DNA of 64,000 nucleotides, from contig NZ_CP160906.1 of NCBI RefSeq assembly GCF_041080865.1, positions 868,001 to 932,000 on the forward strand. Reading direction: 5' to 3'. Below the pieces are notes generated by a model. The model ran no database searches, was not told the origin of the DNA, and saw only the letters and a list, made by a program, of their open reading frames with translations. How positions within the stretch are numbered: position 1 is the stretch's first letter; every line of letters begins with the position of its first letter. This document shows, in pieces, positions 18,740 to 32,646 of the stretch. This DNA comes from Psychromonas sp. MME1. GTDB lineage: Bacteria > Pseudomonadota > Gammaproteobacteria > Enterobacterales > Psychromonadaceae. The position numbers and the translations under genes were made by a program.

Positions 18740-18777
18740 GGTATACACTACGCGCTTTATTTTTCAGGTTTCCCTTT

Positions 18778-20983
<2,206 letters not shown>

Positions 20984-21042
20984 TCGATTTAGTAAATTTA
21001 AACAATAAAATATATCTTTAAACAATAAATGAGGGATACAAA

Positions 21043-21378
21043 ATGAGTTTTTTTATTTCACAAGCACATGCCGCAGCTGAAGGTGCTCCAGAGCAAGGCG
21101 GGCCACAAATGATCTTTATGTTGGTTATTTTCGCTGCGATTTTTTATTTTATGATTTATCGCCCACAGGCAAAACGTACTAAAGAAATGAAAAATCTAAT
21201 GGCAAGTTTAAGCAAAGGCGATGAAGTCTTAACACAAGGTGGATTAATCGGCCGTATCGTTAAAATTTCAGCTGAAAATGATTACGTTCAAATCGAGCTT
21301 AACGAAAATAATACCATTGTTATTAAAAAGACTTTTATCAGTGCCGTATTACCAAAAGGTACACTTAAATCTATCTAA
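21043..21378 (+). CDS. yajC: Sec translocon accessory protein YajC
   Basis: 111 residues. One N-terminal membrane helix (about 22-38, MIFMLVIFAAIFYFMIYRP) followed by a small cytoplasmic domain with GDEVLTQGGLIGRI. YajC joins SecDF in the holo-translocon. 59 bp after tgt and 88 bp before secD, a conserved position. Confidence 0.95.
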   Translation: MSFFISQAHAAAEGAPEQGGPQMIFMLVIFAAIFYFMIYRPQAKRTKEMKNLMASLSKGDEVLTQGGLIGRIVKISAENDYVQIELNENNTIVIKKTFISAVLPKGTLKSI

Positions 21379-21400
21379 TAAAGTTTAAGTTACTCTAAGA

Positions 21401-21440
21401 AAATGACAAAATGGGTTTATCATTTTGTCATTTATTTTCT
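21401..21440 (+). terminator. hairpin between yajC and secD, possible attenuator
   Basis: AAATGACAAAATG pairs with CATTTTGTCATTT across GGTTTAT, then TATTTTCTTT. It looks like an intrinsic terminator inside the operon, which would set secD-secF expression below that of yajC unless a promoter follows. Confidence 0.6.
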
Positions 21441-21466
21441 TTAGTGTGTAATTCAAGGACAGTACT

Positions 21467-23329
21467 GTGTTAAACAAATACCCATTGTGGAAGTATTTAC
21501 TGCTTGGTTTTATCGTATTAATCAGTTTACTCTACGCAACCCCAAATATTTACGGTGAAGATCCATCTATTCAAATTTCTGCGACCCGCGGAGCAAAAGT
21601 TGAACTAGCTACCCTAGGTAAAGTCGAAAGTTTACTGAAAGAAGCGAATATCACTGTTAAAAGTAGCAAATTAGAAAACGGTCAAATTCTGGTACGTTTA
21701 AGTTCCAGTGAAGATCAGCTTCTCGCCCGTGAAACTTTAACTAGTCAACTTAGTGACAATTTCATTATTGCTTTAAATTTAGCGCCATCGACTCCTGCAT
21801 GGTTAGAATCAATAGGCGGTGCTCCGTTAAAGTTAGGACTTGACCTACGTGGCGGTGTTCATTTCTTAATGGAAGTGGATATGGAGGAAGCTATCAGTAA
21901 AGCACAAGAGCAGTTGGTGCAAGATGTCCGTTCGGAATTACGTGAGCAAAAGATCCGCTTTATTGGCATCAATAAAGATAGCAGTGAAACGGGTGTCGTG
22001 GTGCGCTTCGCTGATCAGGAAAGGTTAGATAAAGCTGTTGATCATTTAAAACCGATAAACCCTGGTTATCAATTCATCGAAACGGATGAGAATGATCAGC
22101 TAGCGCTTGTTATTTCAATGACCGAGCAAAAGCTAAAGGCAACGAAAGAAGATGCGTTACAACAAAATTTAGGTATTTTACGTAATCGTGTCAATGAATT
22201 AGGTGTAGCAGAACCTCTGGTGCAGCGCCAAGGCAGTGACCGTATTGTAGTTGAACTTCCTGGTATTCAAGATACTGCGCGAGCAAAAGAGATCATTGGT
22301 GCAACGGCAACCCTTGAATTTCATGCAGCAGATGCTGAAACAGATCTTAATGATGCATTAGCTGGACGTTTACCTTCTTCTTCTGCTGTTTATAAAGATC
22401 GTGATGGACGTCCTGTGGTCGTTAAAAAGCAAATTATCTTAACGGGGAATCACATTGTTGACGCTCAATCGAGTCTCGATGAATATGGTCGTGCACAAGT
22501 TAATATTTCTCTGGACTCGGCTGGTGGTAGCAAAATGTCTCGTTTTACCAAAAGTAACATTGGTAAACCGATGGCAACCTTATTTATTGAGTATTTACCA
22601 ACAGGCAAGAAAAAGGCCAATGGTAAAGCCGAAATTAAGAAGCGTGAAGAAATCGCCAATGTTGCGACTATCCAAGCTCAACTAGGACGTAGTTTCCGTA
22701 TTACTGGGTTAGATAATCCTGCTGAAGCACATAATCTCGCGCTTCTATTGCGTGCGGGGGCTTTGATCGCGCCGATTCAAATTATTGAAGAACGTACTAT
22801 CGGGCCAAGTCTTGGACAGCAAAATATTGATAACGGCGTGAAAGCGATGGTTTACGGACTACTTGCGGTCGTTTTATTTATGTTTATCTATTATCGTAAA
22901 TTTGGCGTGGTAGCTAATGCCGCCTTGTTATTCAATATTGTTATGATTATCGGTGTTATGTCAATGATTCCTGGGGCAACATTAACTTTGCCTGGTATTG
23001 CGGGGATTGTATTGACTGTTGGTATGGCGGTTGATGCCAATGTATTGATATTTGAACGTATTCGAGAAGAGTTGCGTGCGGGTAAATCAGTACAAAAGGC
23101 GATTCACGAAGGGTATGCGAATGCCTTTTCGACGATTGCCGATGCTAATATTACAACGCTGATTACTGCAATTATTTTGTTTGCGGTGGGTACAGGGCCG
23201 ATTAAGGGCTTTGCTGTGACTCTTGCAATTGGTATTGCAACTTCAATGTTTACCTCAATTTTTGGAACGCGTGCGCTTGTGAACGCAATCTGGGGTGGAC
23301 GTAATGATATTAAAAAACTATCAATATAG
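21467..23329 (+). CDS. secD: protein translocase subunit SecD
   Basis: SecD with SecF uses the proton (or, in marine species, sodium) gradient to pull proteins across the inner membrane. 620 residues, GTG start with AAGGA upstream. N-terminal helix (7-25), DLRGG motif in [16 protein letters not shown] (about 125-140), large periplasmic P1 domain, and five C-terminal helices with [21 protein letters not shown] (conserved D4 region, about 510-530). Intact frame. Confidence 0.96.
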   Translation: MLNKYPLWKYLLLGFIVLISLLYATPNIYGEDPSIQISATRGAKVELATLGKVESLLKEANITVKSSKLENGQILVRLSSSEDQLLARETLTSQLSDNFIIALNLAPSTPAWLESIGGAPLKLGLDLRGGVHFLMEVDMEEAISKAQEQLVQDVRSELREQKIRFIGINKDSSETGVVVRFADQERLDKAVDHLKPINPGYQFIETDENDQLALVISMTEQKLKATKEDALQQNLGILRNRVNELGVAEPLVQRQGSDRIVVELPGIQDTARAKEIIGATATLEFHAADAETDLNDALAGRLPSSSAVYKDRDGRPVVVKKQIILTGNHIVDAQSSLDEYGRAQVNISLDSAGGSKMSRFTKSNIGKPMATLFIEYLPTGKKKANGKAEIKKREEIANVATIQAQLGRSFRITGLDNPAEAHNLALLLRAGALIAPIQIIEERTIGPSLGQQNIDNGVKAMVYGLLAVVLFMFIYYRKFGVVANAALLFNIVMIIGVMSMIPGATLTLPGIAGIVLTVGMAVDANVLIFERIREELRAGKSVQKAIHEGYANAFSTIADANITTLITAIILFAVGTGPIKGFAVTLAIGIATSMFTSIFGTRALVNAIWGGRNDIKKLSI

Positions 23330-23342
23330 GGCAGGATAAATT

Positions 23343-24289
23343 ATGTTTGAGTTAATTAGAGCTAAACAAACCATTCCCTTTATGCGTTATTCAAAGCCAG
23401 CTTATTGGTTTTCAATAGTGTTAATTGTTGGTTCGTTATTATCACTGAGTATTAATTGGCTAAATTGGGGACTTGACTTTACGGGGGAACACTAATTGAG
23501 GTGGGGTTTGAGCAGCCAGCAAACTTACCTGATGTACGTGTAACCCTTGCAGATGCTGGATTTCCCGATGCTATCGTGCAACATTTTGGTAGTAGTCGTG
23601 ATGTCATGGTTCGTTTGGCACCACGTGAAGGTGTTAAAGGCGAAGTGATTGGTAATCAAGTTTTGGATGCTTTGCAACACGGCTCTTTTGGGCAAGTGGA
23701 TATGCGTCGTATCGAATTTGTTGGGCCAAACGTGGGGGCTGAGTTAGCTGAAGATGGCGGATTAGCTATTATTCTCGCGCTAGTTTGTATTCTTGTATAC
23801 GTGAGTGCGCGTTTTGAATGGCGTTTAGCAATGGGGGCTGTATTAGCGTTAGCACATGACGTTATTATAACATTAGGTGTTTTTTCATTCTTCAAACTTG
23901 AGGTTGACCTTACGGTCCTCGCGGCACTACTTGCTGTAGTTGGTTACTCTCTCAATGATACGATAGTTGTATTTGACCGTATCCGAGAAAACTTCCGTTT
24001 GTTAGTAACAGCAACACCTGAAGATATTGTTAATGAATCACTAACGCAAACCTTAAGTCGCACACTAATTACATCAGGTACAACCATTTTTGTATTAGTA
24101 TCACTGTTTATTGTTGGAGGAGCAATTATTCATGGCTTCGCAACAGCGCTTTTAATCGGTATTTTTATCGGTACCTATTCATCAATTTATGTTGCGAGTG
24201 CATTGGCAGTTAAATTAGGTATTAATCGTGAACATATGATACCTGTCGTTGTGGAAAAAGAGGGGGCTGATCAAGAACCTCTTTTATAA
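23343..24289 (+). CDS. secF: protein translocase subunit SecF (single-base frameshift)
   Basis: Partner of SecD. The N-terminus MFELIRAKQTIPFMRYSKPA begins at 23343; the frame stops after NWGLDFTG. The rest continues from about 23490 in the next frame (LIEVGFEQ to the end), with RIRENFRL and SGTTIFVLVSLF typical of SecF. The break is at the G-run 23483-23487: six G would restore GLDFTGGTLIEV, the universal motif. The repaired protein is 315 residues, as expected (E. coli 323). SecF is needed for growth in the cold, so a one-base sequence error is much more likely than a pseudogene. Confidence 0.93.
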
Positions 24290-24308
24290 TATTACCCACT
24301 TTTCACCT

Positions 24309-24362
24309 ACCCGTTACCATTCTATATAGTACAAATATAGTTGAATGATAACGGGTTTTTTC
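24309..24362 (+). terminator. Rho-independent terminator after secF
   Basis: ACCCGTTACCATTC pairs with GAATGATAACGGGT (one mismatch) around a 26-base A+T-rich loop, followed by TTTTTT. Confidence 0.85.
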
Positions 24363-24461
24363 ATTATTTATTGCGCATTTATTTAAGCAAAATTTATATC
24401 TCTCTTTACTTTATTCTGATTATGGTTCACTCTTAACGTTCTTATCTACAAGGGTTTATAC

Positions 24462-25400
24462 ATGAAACTTAATTTTCCTATTATCTCATTATTAACGCTA
24501 ATTGCTTTTCTAAGTGGTTGTCAAACAATACCTCCAGATACAGAGGTTTCTCCGGAGCAAACTGAAACTCAAGAAACGTTGCCGTTTGCTTTCCCTCTTG
24601 CTTTAGCGACCCAAGTTAGTTATGAGGATGAAGTTACAATATTACGCCTTAGTCAATTATTAACAGAGAAAAAAGATTTGACCGCGAGAGAGCGTGCGCA
24701 ACTTTTTTATGAGCGTGGTATTACCTATGATCGAATGGGATTAAATGCACATAGTCGTTATGATTTTAACCAGGCCATAACTGCAGATCCTACTTTTCCT
24801 GAGCCTTATAATTTACTCGGTGTTTATTTGCTTTTGGTGCAATCCTATGATGAAGCCTTTGATGCCTTCGATTCTGCATTAGAGTTGTCTGATAAAATGC
24901 AATATAGCCATCTTCACCGAGCAATTGGTTTATATTTAGCAAAACGTTATGGATTAGCAAACAAAGATATAGAAACATTTTACGCGTTTGATAAAACTGA
25001 CCCTTACCGTGTCTTATGGCGCTATATCATCAATAGCCAGCTAGATGAAGATCAGGCATTAAGAGATCTACAATCAGAGCAAGCACCTGAAAATGATAAA
25101 AACTTCGCCTGGGGAATTGTTGATGTTATCGCTGGACGCATAACTGAGCAGCAATTTTTGAGTAGTATATCTAATGGTTTGAAGAGTAACACTGAATTAG
25201 CTCAACGTTTATGTGAAGCTTATTTTTACTTGGGCCATAAACATAAATTGGCTGGAGAGCTGAAAATTGCTATTTACTACTTCAAAATGAGCGTTGCTAC
25301 TAATATTCATGATTTTGTTGAGTATAAATATTCACTGATGGAATTAATGTCAATTCAGCAGATGTTACAAAAAGAGTTAACTAAAACAGTAAGCGAGTAA
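24462..25400 (+). CDS. nlpI: lipoprotein NlpI, TPR adaptor
   Basis: 312 residues. Signal peptide with lipobox LSGC (lipidated Cys at about residue 20), then TPR repeats: RAQLFYERGITYDRMGL, PEPYNLLGVYLLL and YSHLHRAIGLYLAK align along the E. coli NlpI sequence, as does HDFVEYKYSLMEL near the end. NlpI is an outer-membrane-anchored adaptor that brings peptidoglycan hydrolases (MepS with protease Prc, amidases) together. In E. coli it lies beside pnp; here it is monocistronic between secF and trxB. AAGGG upstream of the ATG. Confidence 0.92.
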   Translation: MKLNFPIISLLTLIAFLSGCQTIPPDTEVSPEQTETQETLPFAFPLALATQVSYEDEVTILRLSQLLTEKKDLTARERAQLFYERGITYDRMGLNAHSRYDFNQAITADPTFPEPYNLLGVYLLLVQSYDEAFDAFDSALELSDKMQYSHLHRAIGLYLAKRYGLANKDIETFYAFDKTDPYRVLWRYIINSQLDEDQALRDLQSEQAPENDKNFAWGIVDVIAGRITEQQFLSSISNGLKSNTELAQRLCEAYFYLGHKHKLAGELKIAIYYFKMSVATNIHDFVEYKYSLMELMSIQQMLQKELTKTVSE

Positions 25401-25417
25401 ATAATATTCACCCTGTT

Positions 25418-25445
25418 AAAAAGGTAGCCTAAGCTACCTTTTTAA
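25418..25445. terminator. bidirectional terminator between nlpI and trxB
   Basis: AAAAAGGTAGC and GCTACCTTTTT flank a 4-base loop, with an A-run on one side and a T-run on the other, serving both converging genes. Confidence 0.88.
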
Positions 25446-25449
25446 CTCG

Positions 25450-26408
<959 letters not shown>

Positions 26409-26500
26409 TTAATATATTTGAGTTAGCCTGTAGCTTAAATATCATACTTTACAGAACACTTGCTATATATAGTAAACTGGGAGCTAGAAAATAGCAGCAT

Positions 26501-26532
26501 AAAAAAACGGATATTTCAATGAAATATCCGTT
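26501..26532 (-). terminator. Rho-independent terminator of rne
   Basis: On the minus strand, AAACGGATATTTCA and TGAAATATCCGTTT form a perfect hairpin followed by TTTT. It lies 29 bp past the rne stop. Confidence 0.9.
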
Positions 26533-26560
26533 TGCTTTGATAGGCTAAAACTATTGATAG

Positions 26561-29500
26561 TTAAATAGTTGCTTTTACAGTTTTACTACTTGCCTGATTA
26601 CTAGCGAAACTACTACCTGCTTGCTGAGTTGATTTAGTAAAGGGCAGGCGTGTGGTTGCAGCAATAATGGTTATTTCATTATTGAGATCCAAAGGCTCAC
26701 TAATCGTGCGTGTCATTACTGATGTCGCGTACTGGCTGACATTACTGACCGTCCCAATTTTACTAGCATTGTGATCTACTTCGATTACGGAAGTAGGATT
26801 ATTAACGACAACCGGTGTTTTTTCAGTGACGTTTGCTGGTTGCTTAACGAGTACAGGTGCTTCTTCTGTGACCGTTGGAGTTTGTTCAACGACAACGGGT
26901 GCTTCATCAATGACAACCGTAGGCTGTTCAACAACCACCGGCGCTTGCTCTACAACCACAGCTACTTGCTCAGTGACAGTAGTGGGCTGCTCAACAACAA
27001 GCGGTGCTTCTTCAGTGACAGTAGTGGGCTGCTCAACAACAAGCGGTGCTTCTTCAGTGACCGCAGGAACTTGTTCAACGACAATAGGCTCTGCTTCAGC
27101 AACTACCTGTGTTTCTTCTGCTAGCGTTGTAGTCGCTATAGGAGAAGTTTCTACGGGTTTTGTTGCCTTGCTGTCATTGTCAATAAAGGTTTCCATTTGG
27201 ATTTCTGGTAATATCTGTTTTGCAATTGTAGTGGTTACATCGTTAGCACTATTTTGTAATTTTTTAACCACTTCACTTGTTGTCACATTACCATCAATAT
27301 TGCTAATTTCGTTTGCGATACTGGCTTTGGTATTGCTATTCACACTTTCGTTTGTGTTAGTTGTATCCGTTGATTCCGGGTAACGGCTGCTGACAGGATC
27401 TAGTTGATTGATCGGATTTGTCGTTTCAATCGTTTTTTCATTTAGTTCCGATTTTTTGTTGCGTTGATTATTGTTACGTAAATAGCGCGCTCGTCGTTTG
27501 CTACTTTTTATTGCAACTTCTTCTTTTTCAACAGAATCTGAACTAACATTGTTATTTACTTCTTTAGGTAATGTATCTTTGTTGCTTACTTCATTATTAG
27601 GAGGTGTTTCACTTACTGGTACGCTGTTATTTTCAACAGAGGCTTCATTGTTTTGCAAACGGACTTTTTTACGCATATTTCTGCGTTTACGGCGAACGAC
27701 AACTGCTTCTTCAGACTCTTTCTTATCTAAGTTAGAGTCATTCTGTTCTTGCTTTTTAACTTGATTATTGTCTTTTTTAGGGCGTTTAGGGCGTTCAGAA
27801 CGCTCAGGACGCTCATTAGTAGGACGATTTCTGTTACGGTTACGGCTGCGATTGCGGTTATTTCGTGTCGCTTGTCGATCTGTTGCTTTTTTCTCCGATA
27901 CTGTTGCAGCCTTTTTAGTTTCTTCGCTGACCGTTTCTTCGCTATTTGAGAAAATAGCGGCTATTGATCGGATAAAGCGTGTTAAAATTGATGGTTTGTT
28001 AGCCGTTTTTTCTTTTTCTGTTGAGGCACTTGGGATGTTTTTTTCAGGTGTTTTCTTAGGGCTAGAGAAACCGGTTAAAACGGGATCAGCCTCTTTATTT
28101 TGCTCATCTTTAATTACATTAGGGACGTAAACAGAGTGCTGTTTTTCTAATGCATCGTAGTTAACATCTTCTTTACCATCTTGACGCGTGCGTTTGATTT
28201 CAAAGTGAGGTGTTAATAGGTTGGCGTTAGGAATAATGTAAACTTCACATCCGTGACGTTCTTCTATTTTACTAACGGCATTGCGTTTTTCATTGAGCAA
28301 ATAGGCCGCGACAGCAACGGGCACCGTTGCTTGAATTTGCGCTGTATTTTCTTTTAAACCTTCCTCTTCAATCAAACGTAGGATAGCAAGAGCTAAGGAT
28401 TCATTATCTCGGATGGTACCTTGTCCATGGCAACGAGGGCATACACGAGATGCCGATTCGCCAAGAGAAGGACGAATGCGTTGACGAGACATTTCCATTA
28501 ACCCGAAACGTGAAATACGACCAAGTTGAATACGGGCACGGTCTTGATGAACCGATTCACGCATACGGTTTTCAACTTCCCGTTGATGACGAGGAGGGGT
28601 CATATCAATAAAATCGATAACGACTAATCCACCTAAATCGCGTAGACGTAACTGGCGAGCAATTTCCTCTGCGGCTTCCAGATTTGTATTAAAAGCTGTT
28701 TCTTCAATGTCACCACCACGGGTTGCGCGTGCAGAGTTAATATCGATAGATGTTAATGCTTCCGTTGGGTCGATAACAATAGAGCCACCTGATGGTAGTC
28801 TAACTTCTCGTTGGAAGGCTGATTCAATTTGGCTTTCCACTTGGTAGTGAGTAAATAAAGGTACTTCACCTTGATATAATTTGAGGCGATTAATGAAATC
28901 GGGGCGAGCTACTTTGATATGCTCTTTAGCAAGTTCAAATATCGCTGCTTTATCAATAACGATTTCGCCGATGTCATTGCGTAAATAATCGCGAATTGAA
29001 CGTAAAATAACATTACTTTCAGAATGAATTAAGAAAGGTGCGGGTTTAGAGGCTGCGGCAATTTCAATATTATTCCAGTAGTTAACCAGAACAGATAGAT
29101 CGCTTTCAAGCTCTTCGGGAGATTTACCAACGCCAGCTGTACGTACTATAAGACCCATACCATTTGGTAGCGTTAACTGGCTAAGTGCCTGTTTTAAATC
29201 AGTACGTTCATCTCCTTCAATGCGACGAGATATGCCACCTGCGCGTGGATTATTAGGCATTAATACTAAGTAACTACCAGCCAAACTGATGAAGGTTGTT
29301 AATGCGGCTCCTTTATTGCCACGCTCTTCCTTTTCAATTTGAATAATAACTTCCTGGCCTTCTTTTATTACCTCTTTAATATTAGGTCTGCCCTTAAAGG
29401 AATAACCCGCAGGAAAATATGTTTTAGCGATTTCTTTTAAAGGTAAGAAACCATGTCGGTCAGCACCGTAATCTACGAAAGCAGCTTCTAAGCTTGCTTC

Positions 29501-29647
29501 AACTCGGGTGATTTTACCTTTATATATATTCGCTTTTTTTTGTTCATGTCCTGGACTTTCGATATCAAGGTCATATAACAATTGCCCATCGACAAGGGCA
29601 ACGCGCAACTCTTCAGCTTGAGTTGCATTGATTAGCATTCTTTTCAT
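26561..29647 (-). CDS. rne: ribonuclease E
   Basis: Single-strand endoribonuclease and degradosome scaffold. Start taken at 29647, giving [22 protein letters not shown] as in E. coli; the frame is open 39 codons further upstream but that part is leader. 1028 residues. S1 domain about 38-120, catalytic Asp residues in TSIDINS (about 301-307) and VVIDFIDM (about 343-350), zinc-link CPRCHGQGT (about 404-412). The C-terminal half is low-complexity: an Arg-rich RNA-binding stretch with [15 protein letters not shown], another rich in [10 protein letters not shown], then a long Val/Glu/Pro/Thr repeat region. The last residues are basic and hydrophobic, where PNPase-binding sites lie in relatives. 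The ATG has only a weak Shine-Dalgarno, in keeping with 5'-leader autoregulation. Confidence 0.95.
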   Translation of the reverse strand: MKRMLINATQAEELRVALVDGQLLYDLDIESPGHEQKKANIYKGKITRVEASLEAAFVDYGADRHGFLPLKEIAKTYFPAGYSFKGRPNIKEVIKEGQEVIIQIEKEERGNKGAALTTFISLAGSYLVLMPNNPRAGGISRRIEGDERTDLKQALSQLTLPNGMGLIVRTAGVGKSPEELESDLSVLVNYWNNIEIAAASKPAPFLIHSESNVILRSIRDYLRNDIGEIVIDKAAIFELAKEHIKVARPDFINRLKLYQGEVPLFTHYQVESQIESAFQREVRLPSGGSIVIDPTEALTSIDINSARATRGGDIEETAFNTNLEAAEEIARQLRLRDLGGLVVIDFIDMTPPRHQREVENRMRESVHQDRARIQLGRISRFGLMEMSRQRIRPSLGESASRVCPRCHGQGTIRDNESLALAILRLIEEEGLKENTAQIQATVPVAVAAYLLNEKRNAVSKIEERHGCEVYIIPNANLLTPHFEIKRTRQDGKEDVNYDALEKQHSVYVPNVIKDEQNKEADPVLTGFSSPKKTPEKNIPSASTEKEKTANKPSILTRFIRSIAAIFSNSEETVSEETKKAATVSEKKATDRQATRNNRNRSRNRNRNRPTNERPERSERPKRPKKDNNQVKKQEQNDSNLDKKESEEAVVVRRKRRNMRKKVRLQNNEASVENNSVPVSETPPNNEVSNKDTLPKEVNNNVSSDSVEKEEVAIKSSKRRARYLRNNNQRNKKSELNEKTIETTNPINQLDPVSSRYPESTDTTNTNESVNSNTKASIANEISNIDGNVTTSEVVKKLQNSANDVTTTIAKQILPEIQMETFIDNDSKATKPVETSPIATTTLAEETQVVAEAEPIVVEQVPAVTEEAPLVVEQPTTVTEEAPLVVEQPTTVTEQVAVVVEQAPVVVEQPTVVIDEAPVVVEQTPTVTEEAPVLVKQPANVTEKTPVVVNNPTSVIEVDHNASKIGTVSNVSQYATSVMTRTISEPLDLNNEITIIAATTRLPFTKSTQQAGSSFASNQASSKTVKATI
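26830..27090 (-). repeat. tandem repeats in the RNase E C-terminal domain
   Basis: About seven units of 13-14 codons with pattern P-x-V-V-E-Q-x-P-x-V-x-E-E-A. Two successive 42 bp units at 26971-27012 and 27013-27054 are identical at base level, so the array has expanded recently. In-frame unit changes would vary protein length without breaking the gene. Confidence 0.85.
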
Positions 29648-29981
29648 TTTTAATAAACTCTTATATTTTATCGTTATTTTTTGTTTATGTTGGCTATGTT
29701 TCTGTTCACTTGACCTCGTGTCTGACTGTACAGTCTCTCGACTGGGAAATATGCAGAGGTGCATTGGAAAGTGAAAACAGATATTTTATTATCATTGCTG
29801 TAATTAGCTAATAAATAGATAATAAGCAAAAGGCTCAACATTGTATTTTTTATTTAATAGTTGTTATTTTGACTTCAAGCCGACTGGCGAGTCATAACAC
29901 CCTAATCATCTCATTAATATACCTTTAGCCGCAATACAAATTTTTACATATTAACCCTTTAACACGTGATAAGCTTAGCGA
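29648..29981. other. divergent rne / rluC promoter and leader region
   Basis: 334 bp. On the rne side lies a perfect 12 bp palindrome GACTGTACAGTC (29724-29735), about 77 bp before the rne start, able to form a stem in a leader RNA or bind a dimeric regulator. E. coli rne has a long structured leader used for autoregulation; the position fits, the sequence is not comparable by eye. No convincing promoter boxes were picked out on either strand and no gene is encoded. Confidence 0.5.
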
Positions 29982-30920
29982 ATGGAACAGATAAATCACT
30001 CAGTACGCATGATTGAGGTAACTCAAGACAATGCACAACAACGAATTGACAATTTTCTTCGGCTTTATTTGAAAGGTGTCCCGAAAAGTATGATTTATAG
30101 AATCGTACGTAAGGGTGAAGTGCGCGTAAATAAAAAGCGTATAAAACCTGATTATAAACTTGCTGTTGGTGACATAGTACGTATACCACCAGTGCAAGTA
30201 GCTAAGGAAAATGCATTACCTTCACCTAAATTAAATAGCATCGCGCAATTAGAGTCGCGAATTGTTTATGAAGATGAGGCTTTGATTATTTTAAATAAGC
30301 CCTCAGGACTTGCTGTTCATGGTGGTAGTGGACTGGATTTTGGTGCCATTGAAGGGATGCGTGCGTTAAGACCTGATGCGCGTTTTCTTGAATTAGTGCA
30401 TCGCCTTGATAAAGATACCTCAGGTTGTCTGTTGATCGCTAAAAAACGCAGCATGTTAAGGGCATTACACGAGCAATTGCGTAATAAAACCATGAATAAG
30501 CGTTATCTGGCTTTGGTTAAAGGCAGTTGGGATAAAAAATGGCGCACTGTCACCGAACCTTTACTGAAAATAGAGCAAGACTCCGTCGTGAAGGTAAGTA
30601 GTGAGGGCAAAGCCTCTGAAACGCGCTTTAAAATTATGCAGCGTTATCAAGGTGCTACATTGTTAGAAGCCAGTCCCGTGACGGGTAGAACACATCAAAT
30701 TCGTGTACATACCGCCTGTAAAGGACATAATATTGCCTGTGATGTGCGTTATGGTGATGCGTCATTTACTGAAGAGATGCAAAAGTTAGGATTAAACCGT
30801 CTGTTTTTACATGCCGCTCATATTACCTTCTATCACCCCGTATTAGAAAAAGAGATTACTGTGAGTGCGCCATTATGTGCAGAGTTATCCGATTTATTAG
30901 AAAAGTTAACGAGGTGCTAG
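29982..30920 (+). CDS. rluC: 23S rRNA pseudouridine(955/2504/2580) synthase RluC
   Basis: 312 residues. N-terminal S4-like domain (VPKSMIYRIVRKGEVRVNKKR, about 31-50), then the RluA-family catalytic region with HRLDKDTSGCLL (catalytic Asp about 148) and GRTHQIRVHTA. RluC rather than RluD because of the position divergent from rne, as in E. coli and relatives. The HAD gene starts one base after its stop. Confidence 0.93.
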   Translation: MEQINHSVRMIEVTQDNAQQRIDNFLRLYLKGVPKSMIYRIVRKGEVRVNKKRIKPDYKLAVGDIVRIPPVQVAKENALPSPKLNSIAQLESRIVYEDEALIILNKPSGLAVHGGSGLDFGAIEGMRALRPDARFLELVHRLDKDTSGCLLIAKKRSMLRALHEQLRNKTMNKRYLALVKGSWDKKWRTVTEPLLKIEQDSVVKVSSEGKASETRFKIMQRYQGATLLEASPVTGRTHQIRVHTACKGHNIACDVRYGDASFTEEMQKLGLNRLFLHAAHITFYHPVLEKEITVSAPLCAELSDLLEKLTRC

Positions 30921-30921
30921 G

Positions 30922-31566
30922 GTGAAGTATTCACTGTTAATCTTTGATTGGGACGGTACTTTGATGGATTCGCTTGATAAAATAGTAGCGAGTATGCAGC
31001 GGGCGGCTATACAGGTTGATGTTGCAGCCCCTAGTAATGAGGCCATTCGTCATATTATCGGTTTGAGTTTGAACCATGCGATGGATAAGTTATTTCCAGA
31101 GCAGTCGAAACAAACGCGACTGGCTATCATTGATGCCTATCGCGACGATTATCGGCGTTTTAATAGTCAATTAACGCCATTTTATCCAGGGGTTAAAGAG
31201 TGGTTGTTTACACTCAAACAGCGAGGTTATATCTTAGCTATTGCAACAGGTAAAGGTCGTAATGGTTTAAATCATGTTCTTGAATCCCATGGTATGGCTG
31301 ATTTTTTCTCAATAGCCTATTGCTCAGATGAGACAGCTTCAAAGCCAGATCCTCTAATGTTACATAAAATATTGGCTGAAATGGATGTAAAGGCAACCCA
31401 AGCTTTAATGATAGGTGATTCAAGTTATGATTTAGAAATGGCCAATAATGCAACTATCGACTGTATTGGCGTTAGTTATGGTGTACATTGTAAAAGCACT
31501 TTATCTGCTTATAACCCGTTGGCAATTCTAGATAATTTACCCAAACAACTTGATGCATATATTTAA
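30922..31566 (+). CDS. HAD-superfamily hydrolase (phosphoglycolate-phosphatase-like)
   Basis: 214 residues, GTG start immediately after rluC. Motif I FDWDGTLMDS (nucleophile Asp about 9), motif II in ATGKGRNGL, the lysine in SKPDP, and motif IV GDSSYDLEMA are complete, with a four-helix cap like Gph/PGP. Often paired with rluC in gammaproteobacteria. The natural substrate is unknown; general house-cleaning of small phosphoesters is plausible. Confidence 0.88.
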   Translation: MKYSLLIFDWDGTLMDSLDKIVASMQRAAIQVDVAAPSNEAIRHIIGLSLNHAMDKLFPEQSKQTRLAIIDAYRDDYRRFNSQLTPFYPGVKEWLFTLKQRGYILAIATGKGRNGLNHVLESHGMADFFSIAYCSDETASKPDPLMLHKILAEMDVKATQALMIGDSSYDLEMANNATIDCIGVSYGVHCKSTLSAYNPLAILDNLPKQLDAYI

Positions 31567-31593
31567 TTCCCCCAATAACAGTGAAATAATGTG

Positions 31594-32577
31594 ATGTTTA
31601 GTGAATATATAAAAATTACCGGGCGCGGTGAAAAAGGGCGACGCCCTTTAACGCAAAAAGAAGCCTATGATGCTTTGTCTTGCTACCTAAATGGTGATGC
31701 TGAATTATTACAGCTAGCCGTATTGTTGATGTTGCAACGGGTACGCTGCGAAACAGCAGATGAGGCTGCTGGTTACATTCAAGCCCTACGCGATGTGATC
31801 GATCCTCAGTGGAAAAAACTTAGTGTAGATCTTGATTGGCCCTGTTTTGCGGGAAAAAAACGTCAGCCTCCTTGGTTATTATTAGCAGCCAAAGTGATCG
31901 CTTCGCAGGGTAAACGCATCCTTTTACATGGACATAATTCCATTGATGCGGTTAAATTTCAGATAGAAGAAGCTTGTCCTACGCTCAATATTAAAATTGC
32001 TGAAACACCTGAGCAAGCAGAGCTGTTCCTTTCTGAAAGTAATATCTGTTACCTTCCTTTATCTGCGTATTGCCCTGAGCTTGTGCCGTTGTTAGCCCTG
32101 CGCGATAAAGTGGGGTTACGCACACCTCTTAATACCGTCGCACGTAGCCTTAATCCAAGTAACGCACCTTTTGCTATTCACGGCGTTTTTCATAAAGGTT
32201 ATGAAAAACTGCATGCGCAAGCCGCGTTATTAACTGCTGAACAGAATATGATCGCCTTTAAGGGTGAGGGCGGTGAGAGTGAGGTTAATCCAAGGGTAAG
32301 TAGTGATATTTGTGGCGTGCAACAGATTGATGGTGAGGCGACCTATTTTGAAGAAGAGTGGCCTACTTATTTAATTGAAGCGAGTGGCGCACATAGCGAA
32401 GTATCAGCTCAATATTTACAAAACGTTTGGTCTGGAAATGTGCAAGATGAGTACGGTGATGCCGCAGTGATCTGTACTATTGCGTTATTACTAAAACAAT
32501 TCGATAGGCAACGTAGTCAACAAGATTGTTTGGGTGAGGCGCAACGTTTATGGGAAAAACGAGATAAAAATAGTTAA
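31594..32577 (+). CDS. ybiB: YbiB/TrpD2-family DNA-binding protein
   Basis: About 327 residues with the fold of anthranilate phosphoribosyltransferase (TrpD). YbiB/TrpD2 proteins lack the catalytic phosphoribosyl site and bind nucleic acid (known for the E. coli protein, encoded with dinG). Seen: RPLTQKEAYDAL (about 18-29), LLHGHNSID at the position of the TrpD GTGGD region, and FKGEGGESEVNP. The start is uncertain by one codon (GTG at 31591 or ATG at 31594) and lacks a strong ribosome site. Third gene of the rluC-HAD-ybiB run. Confidence 0.8.
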   Translation: MFSEYIKITGRGEKGRRPLTQKEAYDALSCYLNGDAELLQLAVLLMLQRVRCETADEAAGYIQALRDVIDPQWKKLSVDLDWPCFAGKKRQPPWLLLAAKVIASQGKRILLHGHNSIDAVKFQIEEACPTLNIKIAETPEQAELFLSESNICYLPLSAYCPELVPLLALRDKVGLRTPLNTVARSLNPSNAPFAIHGVFHKGYEKLHAQAALLTAEQNMIAFKGEGGESEVNPRVSSDICGVQQIDGEATYFEEEWPTYLIEASGAHSEVSAQYLQNVWSGNVQDEYGDAAVICTIALLLKQFDRQRSQQDCLGEAQRLWEKRDKNS

Positions 32578-32601
32578 CAGCGACTTTAAAAATAAGAGTA
32601 A

Positions 32602-32634
32602 CAGTAGGGGGAATTTATATTCCCCCTACTGCAT
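32602..32634. terminator. hairpin between converging ybiB and csiV
   Basis: CAGTAGGGGGAAT and ATTCCCCCTACTG are perfectly complementary around TTAT. There is no T-run, so termination may be weak or Rho-aided, but the placement between converging genes fits a shared terminator. Confidence 0.65.
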
Positions 32635-32646
32635 TGAGCTGAACGT

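Noticed and set aside
23343-24289. secF and the other five broken genes as true pseudogenes
   Set aside because: Each break is one or two G/C bases, conserved motifs on both sides are intact, and repaired lengths match the families.
26830-27090. Possible CRISPR-like array
   Set aside because: The units are contiguous, without unique spacers, and stay in frame in RNase E.
26771-27383. Long open frames antisense to rne, rich in Ser/Thr/Cys or Asn/Phe
   Set aside because: They mirror the Val/Glu/Pro repeat codons of rne; low complexity and no start signals.
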